Shown here: positions 58,810 to 64,000 of the stretch, piece by piece
Numbering within the stretch: the first letter of the stretch is position 1
Layout: the number at the start of each line of letters is the position of its first letter
Source: JACPTG01 sp964504135
GTDB lineage: Archaea > Nanobdellota > Nanobdellia > Woesearchaeales > UBA10216
DNA: 64,000 nucleotides
Assembly: GCA_964504135.1 (NCBI GenBank)
Contig: CAZDCW010000004.1
Coordinates: 1-64,000, forward strand
Direction: 5' to 3'
The notes under the pieces: generated by a model
What the model saw: only the letters and a program-made list of their open reading frames with translations
Database searches by the model: none
Told to the model about the DNA's origin: nothing
Position numbers and translations under genes: made by a program

Positions 58810-59795
58810 ACGCCCTGCTTTGAGGCCATGCTGACATAATTAATCTGGGGAGCGTGCTCAGGCACAAGATGATTGCGCCTCTTTGCAACCACCAGCCTGA
58901 TAAGCCTCTTCCTCGCGCCGCCCACAGAGCCCTTCAACAGCAAATAAGAGCCCTTAACAACGCCATAACTCAAAAAGCCGCCCTTGGCATTTATAGACTT
59001 CGCATCATCAGAAACCCTGATTATCCACTTATTCCTCTCCCTCCTGTTATGAAAGCCCATCTGGCCAGCATGCGCAACAGTCCAGCTCCTGTTCCCAGTC
59101 CACGGGCCGACGTTCGCAGGGCCGCGCCTTCCCTTCTCAGACTTGTGCGGCCTCAAATCCACGCCAAACCTCTTGACAGGCCCCTGAAAGCCCTTGCCCT
59201 TTGTAACCGAATAGACGTCAACCTGCTGGCCCTCCTTAAGCACGTCCTGAACCCTGACATCGCGGCCAAGAAGCTGCTTAGCGCAGGAGAACTGATCAGC
59301 GACACTCCCCCCAATTGCCAACTCGAAAAGCTCAGGCTTGCTCTTCCCAATCCCAGCCAGCCCAGGCTGAGTATAGGCATTGACGCGAACCTCGCTAAAC
59401 TCGGCAAGCCGCGGCTCAAACTCTGCGAGCCTGGAGCCATCAGCAGACTTCGGAACATTTGTCTTTCTCTTAAGAGAATCGTCAGCCTTCGCGAACACCT
59501 CAGAAACCAGCTTCAGCCCATAATGACTTGCCTTATAAAACCGGACAGAAGCAACCTTCAAAGGAGGAACTTCCAAAACAGTGACAGGAATGAAAATCTC
59601 AGTTCCCTTAGTGCCTGAAGCAGCCCTGTTGTCAACAGCCATCACATGCGTCATGCCCACCTTATACCCTGCAAAGCCCAGAAGCTTAGGCTCTGAAACC
59701 TTAGGGAAATGCCTAACCCTGCTGTAAGGCCTGGCTGCCTTCTTCCTCGGCCAAAAAGCCAGGCTTCCATGTCTCGGATATCTAGTTGTTGCCAT
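58806..59795 (-). CDS. rpl3: Ribosomal protein L3 (uL3)
   Basis: About 329 residues: RHGSLAFWPRKKAARPYSRVRHFP at the N-terminus, VTKGKGFQGPVKRFGVDLRPHKSEKGRRGPANVGPWTG in the core. First gene of the S10/spc operon; start ATG 59795, in front of a region with TTTATAAA near 59943. Confidence 0.95.
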   Translation of the reverse strand: MATTRYPRHGSLAFWPRKKAARPYSRVRHFPKVSEPKLLGFAGYKVGMTHVMAVDNRAASGTKGTEIFIPVTVLEVPPLKVASVRFYKASHYGLKLVSEVFAKADDSLKRKTNVPKSADGSRLAEFEPRLAEFSEVRVNAYTQPGLAGIGKSKPELFELAIGGSVADQFSCAKQLLGRDVRVQDVLKEGQQVDVYSVTKGKGFQGPVKRFGVDLRPHKSEKGRRGPANVGPWTGNRSWTVAHAGQMGFHNRRERNKWIIRVSDDAKSINAKGGFLSYGVVKGSYLLLKGSVGGARKRLIRLVVAKRRNHLVPEHAPQINYVSMASKQGV

Positions 59796-59971
59796 ACAAT
59801 AACCTAACGCCTTCAATGCAACAAGCCTTTACATAGGACCCTTTGCCAGAACAAGGCAAGCGCCACTGCTGAAAAGATCCTTTTTCAGGCTCACAGCCAG
59901 CATAACAGCCTGTTATGCGGCAGAAGCGGGAAACCCACGGTATTTATAAAGATTGTCCTTTGGAAAATGTG

Positions 59972-60058
59972 TAGGGCAGTAAAGTTTTAGCCCAGCCAAG
60001 AGAGGTTGTGCCATAAGGACGTGAGCATATTGGCAGTCTCTATTCTGTCAGGTTTTTT
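59972..60058 (+). ncRNA. Possible small structured RNA
   Basis: The 339-bp space 59796-60134 holds no protein gene. A TATA box TTTATAAA (59943-59950) predicts a start near 59972. Two hairpins follow: GGGC (59974-59977)/GCCC (60090 minus 100, i.e. 59990-59993) and AGAGA (59999-60003)/TCTCT (60037-60041) with inner TGCC/GGCA (60009-60012, 60032-60035). A T-run (60053-60058) ends it. The same TATA is near-symmetric and could serve the L3 operon instead. No known RNA family recognised. Confidence 0.3.
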
Positions 60059-60086
60059 CTGTCCCAACCTCCTAGTGCACGTAAGG

Positions 60087-60124
60087 TTTATATAGGTAAG
60101 TTACATTTAGTAACAATGTGTAAC
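60087..60124 (+). promoter_or_regulatory. Promoter and operator of the RHH-methylase-Cas12a gene set
   Basis: TATA box TTTATATA (60087-60094), then the palindrome GTTAC-ATTTA-GTAAC (60100-60114) and another GTAAC (60120-60124) just before the ATG at 60135. An operator overlapping the start of transcription fits autorepression by the small ribbon-helix-helix protein encoded next. Confidence 0.55.
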
Positions 60125-60134
60125 GGGTGTAGAA

Positions 60135-60305
60135 ATGGGTGTAGTCAGAATTGATGATAAATTGAAGAAAGAAGTACTGGACTACATTTCTAAAGAGGAT
60201 AACAAATACAATTATCCAAATATTTCAACATTTGTTAATAGCGCAATCTTTGAAAAATTAAAGAAATCAAACGGAGTTAACAATGAAAAGTCTATCAAGG
60301 CTTGA
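60135..60305 (+). CDS. Small ribbon-helix-helix-like protein
   Basis: A 56-residue protein: GVVRIDDKLKKEVLDYISKED (beta strand and helix) and NISTFVNSAIFEKLKK (second helix) fit a MetJ/Arc-type fold with an insertion between. Probably a DNA-binding autorepressor. Its 3' end overlaps the methylase fragment by 23 bp. The codons are AT-rich, unlike the ribosomal genes to the left. Confidence 0.65.
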   Translation: MGVVRIDDKLKKEVLDYISKEDNKYNYPNISTFVNSAIFEKLKKSNGVNNEKSIKA

Positions 60306-60621
60306 AAACGAAAGCCTAACCGAGTATGCGAACCGATTAGCAGATGCTTACAATAGTCATACTACTAAATTTTCTAAAAAAAACAAAGGACAATTCTTTA
60401 CACCATCAAGTGTTGCTACATTTATGGCAAACTTAAGCAATAGTTCAAAAGAGAGTGTCTCTATTCTTGACCCTGGTGCGGGAATTGGCATCTGGTCAAT
60501 AGCAGTCATTGAGTTTAAGCGCCATGTTGATGATATTGCATGGGAAACGGAAGTATGGGTTTCTGAGATTCCTAATCATATGATACATTTCAATGGAGAT
60601 AAATTCCTTAAGATGAATTAA
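60283..60621 (+). pseudogene. Truncated N6-adenine DNA methylase
   Basis: A 112-residue frame with the start of an Eco57I/HsdM-like methylase: GQFFTPSSVATFMANL (motif X region) and SILDPGAGIGIWSIAVIEF (motif I, SAM binding). The catalytic NPPY motif IV and all later parts are missing; the frame ends at 60621 and Cas12a starts 45 bp on. It is a remnant of a restriction-modification gene, probably cut when the Cas12a locus arrived. Confidence 0.75.
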
Positions 60622-60666
60622 TCCTTTTTACATGAGTGGCAAAGCTCAAAAAACAATATCAACGCG

Positions 60667-63600
60667 ATGGAACAAAAAAAATCAATCTGGGATGAATGCG
60701 TAAAGCTGTATAGTCTGCAAAAGACGCTGAGGTTTGAGCTGGTGCCGCAAGGAAAGACAAAGGAATATATAGAGAAAACTGGTTTGTTGCAGCAAGATGA
60801 GAAGAGAGCAGAAAACTACAAAAAAGTCAAAAAGATCATTGATGAATACCACAAGAAATTCATTGAAGAATCATTGAGTTCAGGATTATTGGATGAAGAT
60901 ACATTACAAGAATTTTCTGATTTATATTACGCGCTCCAAAAGGAAAAAAAGAAGGATAAGAAAGACGAAAAAAGCATCGAAGATATACAGGAAAAACTAA
61001 GGAAACAAACAAAAAACTTATTTGAAAATAACGGGAAATGGAAGAGTCTTTTCTCTGAAGAGCTTATCAAGAAAGAGTTGATCGCTTTTACAGATGATGA
61101 AAATAAGAGAATTCTAATCAGAGAATTTAATAAATTTACGACATATTTCACAGGCTTCCATGAGAATAGGAAGAATATGTATAGTGACGAAGATAAGTCA
61201 ACTGCCATTGCTCATAGGATAATTCACGATAACCTTCCTAAATTCCTTGATAATATCTCGCTCTATAACAGGATAAAAGGAAGTGGCATTGATTTGGCAA
61301 CTATCGAGAAAGAGCTGGAGCCGGTCCTTCAAGGACACAAACTGGGTGACATTTTTTCTATTTATTATTTCAACAAAACTTTAACCCAAAAAGGAATCGA
61401 TTTCTATAATGCTATTTCGGGAGGAATTGCGGAAAAAAACAGGAACAAGATACGGGGAATAAATGAATATGTCAATACTGAATATAACCAAAAGCAACAG
61501 GACAAGAGAAACAGAATCCCGAAATTGAGTCCTTTATACAAGCAGATCCTAAGCGACAGAGAGACGGCGTCATTTGTTTCAGAGTCTTTTGAACAGGAAA
61601 ATGAGATGCTGGAAGCAGTTGAGAATTTTTACACAAATGAGTTAATCAACTACAAAATAGACGAGAAGATCCAGAACATATTTGCACAGTTCAAACAATT
61701 GTTCCAGAACATGCAATCATTTGACAAGTCTAAAATTTACCTGAGAAACGATTTGCTTAGCAGTATTTCCAAAAGGCTTTTCGGCGAGTGGGCAATTATA
61801 GGCAACGCCTTAAGTGAATGGTATGATAGACATGAATTGGCCGGTAAGAAGAAAATCACCCAAAAAGACAATAAAGAGAAAGAAGATTGGCTTAAACAGG
61901 ACTACGTGCCAATTCTTATTATTGAGAACGCCTTGTCTGAATATGAACATGACGTAGTAAAAAAAGATGAATGCAATGGATTGCTGCCCAAGTATTTCGC
62001 TTCGTTCAAGAAGAAAAAAGAGGATGAGAAGGATATTATTCAACAAATAGACGCTGAATATTCCTGTGTTAGAAACTTATTGAACACTCCATATCCTGAA
62101 GGGAAAAAGCTCGCCTCAGAAGAGGTTGATGTAGCCAAAATAAAAGCGTTTCTGGATGCACTGCTGGATTTTTTCCACTTTGTAAAGCCCCTGAGCATTA
62201 AGAACCCCAAGAAAAACATTGTCCTGAAAAAAGATGAAGGATTTTACGGCGCTTATGTGCCTTTGTTTGAACAAGTTGACAAGATAATCCCATTATACAA
62301 TAAGGTCAGGAACCATTTGACCAAAAAGCCTTATAGCACAGAGAAGATTAAGTTGAATTTTGAAAATTCAACGCTTTTGAATGGCTGGGATTTGAATAAG
62401 GAGACAGACAATACTTCCGTTTTGTTCCGTAAAAACGGATTGTATTATCTGGGAATAATGGATACAAACTACAACACAATATTCAAAGAAATACCGCATG
62501 CAAAAGATGGTGAAGCTGTTTTTGAAAAGATGGTATACAAACTGCTTCCAGGAGCAAACAAAATGCTTCCTAAAGTTTTCTTCTCTGAAAAAGGAAAAGC
62601 GGTATTTAAGCCAAGTGAAGATTTATTGACGAAATATAAAAAGGAAACGCATAAAAAAGGTGATAATTTCAGCCTAAATGATTGCCATAAACTGATTGAT
62701 TTTTTCAAGGTATCAATTGCCAAGCATGAGGATTGGAAACATTTTAATCACCAATTTTCTGATACTTCGTCATATGCCGATTTGAGTGGATTTTATAGAG
62801 AAGTTGAGAAACAGGGATACAAAATCACATTTCAAGATGTTCCTGAAAGTTATATCAATCAGCTTGTGGATGAAGGCAAGCTGTACCTATTCCAGATTTA
62901 CAACAAGGACTTTTCCCCATATAGCAAAGGAAAGCCAAACATGCATACGTTATATTGGAAAATGCTGTTCGACCCGGAAAATCTCAAGGATGTCGTGTAT
63001 AAACTCAATGGAAAGGCAGAAGTATTTTTCAGGAAAGCATCTTTGAGGCCGAAAAATACAGCAGTTCACAAAGCGAATGAAGTTATAAGTAACAAGAATC
63101 CTGATAATGAGAAGAAACAAAGCACCTTTAAGTATGATATAATAAAAGACAGGCGCTATACTGTTGACAAATTCCAGTTTCATGTGCCCATTACATTAAA
63201 TTTCAAAGCTGAAGGCAGAGATAACCTAAATATGAACGCACTGAAGCTTCTCAAAAACAATAAAGAGGTTAATATCATAGGCATTGACCGTGGAGAAAGG
63301 CATTTGCTGTATTTGACTCTCATCAATCAGAAGGGAAAAATCTTGCTTCAGGAATCACTCAACGAGATTGTCAACAATTATAGGGATAAAAGTGGCAAAA
63401 TACAGGAAAAGCACACAGACTATCACTCATTGCTTGATCGCAGGGAAATTGAAAGAGACAAAGCCCGTAGGAGCTGGGAATTGATTGAAAACATAAAAGA
63501 ATTGAAAGAAGGCTATGTATCCCAAGTAGTACACCGCATTGCTATGTTGATGATAGAATATAATGCCCTTGTAGTAATGGAGGACCTGAATTTCGGGTTC

Positions 63601-64000
63601 AAACGTGGCAGGCAGAAGGTAGAAAAGCAAGTTTATCAGAAATTTGAGAAGATGCTAATAGAAAAGCTAAATTATCTTGTGTTTAAGGACAAGAAAGCTG
63701 ATGAAACTGGAGGAATGCTGAATGCGCTGCAACTTACCAATAAATTTGAAAGCTTTCAGGCACTTGGCAAGCAAAGTGGTTTCATATTCTATGTTCCAGC
63801 TGCACTTACAAGCAAGATAGACCCAGCCACAGGTTTTGTTGATTTTTTGAAACCACAATATGAAAGCGTAGAAAAAGCGAAGTCGTTTTTTGTAAGATTT
63901 GAAAAAGTTAAATTTAGTACAGAACAAGGTTGGTTTGAATTAAGCTTTAATTACAAAGACTTTACTGACAAGGCAGAAGGTAGTAAAAATGATTGGGTGT
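60667..64000 (+). CDS. cas12a: CRISPR-associated nuclease Cas12a (Cpf1), 3' end outside the window
   Basis: An open frame of 1111 codons running to the window end without a stop. Family marks in order: SLQKTLRFELVPQGKT near residue 16, TYFTGFHENRKNMYS near 159, YKLLPGANKMLPKVFFS near 625, and DIIKDRRYTVDKFQFHVPIT before RuvC. H801, K810 and K827 have the same spacing as the crRNA-processing H843/K852/K869 of FnCas12a. RuvC acids D874 (GIDRGER) and E972 (VMEDLNFGF) are present. Only about 140-200 residues (Nuc domain and RuvC-III Asp) lie outside. No upstream ribosome-binding site is evident. The base composition is markedly AT-rich. Confidence 0.97.
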   Translation, partial: MEQKKSIWDECVKLYSLQKTLRFELVPQGKTKEYIEKTGLLQQDEKRAENYKKVKKIIDEYHKKFIEESLSSGLLDEDTLQEFSDLYYALQKEKKKDKKDEKSIEDIQEKLRKQTKNLFENNGKWKSLFSEELIKKELIAFTDDENKRILIREFNKFTTYFTGFHENRKNMYSDEDKSTAIAHRIIHDNLPKFLDNISLYNRIKGSGIDLATIEKELEPVLQGHKLGDIFSIYYFNKTLTQKGIDFYNAISGGIAEKNRNKIRGINEYVNTEYNQKQQDKRNRIPKLSPLYKQILSDRETASFVSESFEQENEMLEAVENFYTNELINYKIDEKIQNIFAQFKQLFQNMQSFDKSKIYLRNDLLSSISKRLFGEWAIIGNALSEWYDRHELAGKKKITQKDNKEKEDWLKQDYVPILIIENALSEYEHDVVKKDECNGLLPKYFASFKKKKEDEKDIIQQIDAEYSCVRNLLNTPYPEGKKLASEEVDVAKIKAFLDALLDFFHFVKPLSIKNPKKNIVLKKDEGFYGAYVPLFEQVDKIIPLYNKVRNHLTKKPYSTEKIKLNFENSTLLNGWDLNKETDNTSVLFRKNGLYYLGIMDTNYNTIFKEIPHAKDGEAVFEKMVYKLLPGANKMLPKVFFSEKGKAVFKPSEDLLTKYKKETHKKGDNFSLNDCHKLIDFFKVSIAKHEDWKHFNHQFSDTSSYADLSGFYREVEKQGYKITFQDVPESYINQLVDEGKLYLFQIYNKDFSPYSKGKPNMHTLYWKMLFDPENLKDVVYKLNGKAEVFFRKASLRPKNTAVHKANEVISNKNPDNEKKQSTFKYDIIKDRRYTVDKFQFHVPITLNFKAEGRDNLNMNALKLLKNNKEVNIIGIDRGERHLLYLTLINQKGKILLQESLNEIVNNYRDKSGKIQEKHTDYHSLLDRREIERDKARRSWELIENIKELKEGYVSQVVHRIAMLMIEYNALVVMEDLNFGFKRGRQKVEKQVYQKFEKMLIEKLNYLVFKDKKADETGGMLNALQLTNKFESFQALGKQSGFIFYVPAALTSKIDPATGFVDFLKPQYESVEKAKSFFVRFEKVKFSTEQGWFELSFNYKDFTDKAEGSKNDWV

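Noticed and set aside
59796..60666. A CRISPR array or tracr-like RNA upstream of Cas12a
   Set aside because: No repeated unit with regular spacers and no Cas12a-type repeat hairpin is visible; an array, if present, must lie to the right of the window.
60633..60701. A 22-codon frame overlapping the start of Cas12a
   Set aside because: Starts at ATG 60633 and ends at TAA 60699-60701; too short, no similarity seen, and out of frame with Cas12a.

Overview
The window looks like a scaffold from a metagenome-derived archaeal genome, probably a small DPANN-type archaeon (Woesearchaeota/Pacearchaeota-like; inferred from gene content and protein style, no search was run). The archaeal signs are a complete S10/spc ribosomal operon with archaeal-only proteins (S4e, L14e, L19e, L32e, L34e, SUI1), tRNAs with introns, a class I CCA enzyme, Nmd3-like and TFS factors, aRNase J, TATA boxes about 25 bp before many start codons, and pilin-like N-termini. 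Several enzymes are of bacterial type (AspRS with GAD insertion, class I GAPDH, PlsY). Two runs of ten N (45274-45283, 55931-55940) are scaffold gaps inside ribosomal genes.

Layout. 1-17.4 kb: housekeeping and lipid genes (TraB, DoxX, PlsY, polyprenol/CTP kinases, CCA enzyme, DedA, PAP2), an integrated Bro-N element at a tRNA-Gln, gap-pgk, a tRNA-Leu with two introns, aRNase J, a nonsense-broken TauE gene and an IS200-type transposon. 17.4-25.8 kb: a giant surface protein with a glycosidase-like domain, a ThiS/SAMP protein, an ITPase, CorA and AspRS. 25.8-35.4 kb: a complete gas vesicle gene island (gvpA, gvpC-like, N, O, F, G, J, H, K, L, several unknowns and three regulators) bounded by a perfect 30-bp direct repeat. 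35.4-46.5 kb: GIDE/LemA genes, an MFS remnant split by a repeat, acetyl-CoA synthetase, TrmB, PheRS, a decayed toxin-antitoxin pair and L14e/L34e. 46.5-59.8 kb: the Oxa1-like/SecY to L3 operon on the minus strand. 59.8-64 kb: an AT-rich segment with a possible small RNA, a ribbon-helix-helix gene, a broken DNA methylase and a Cas12a gene that runs off the end.

The two most unusual systems are the gas vesicle island and the Cas12a locus. In the island a minus-strand operon of minor and accessory Gvp proteins and a plus-strand gvpA operon flank a divergent promoter. The second PadR-type regulator is read out of frame through a 13-G tract, with a further 10-G tract near its start, which suggests phase-variable flotation. 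The Cas12a gene keeps the crRNA-processing and RuvC residues visible in this window and sits directly behind a restriction-modification remnant. Its different base composition points to recent acquisition or an assembly join.
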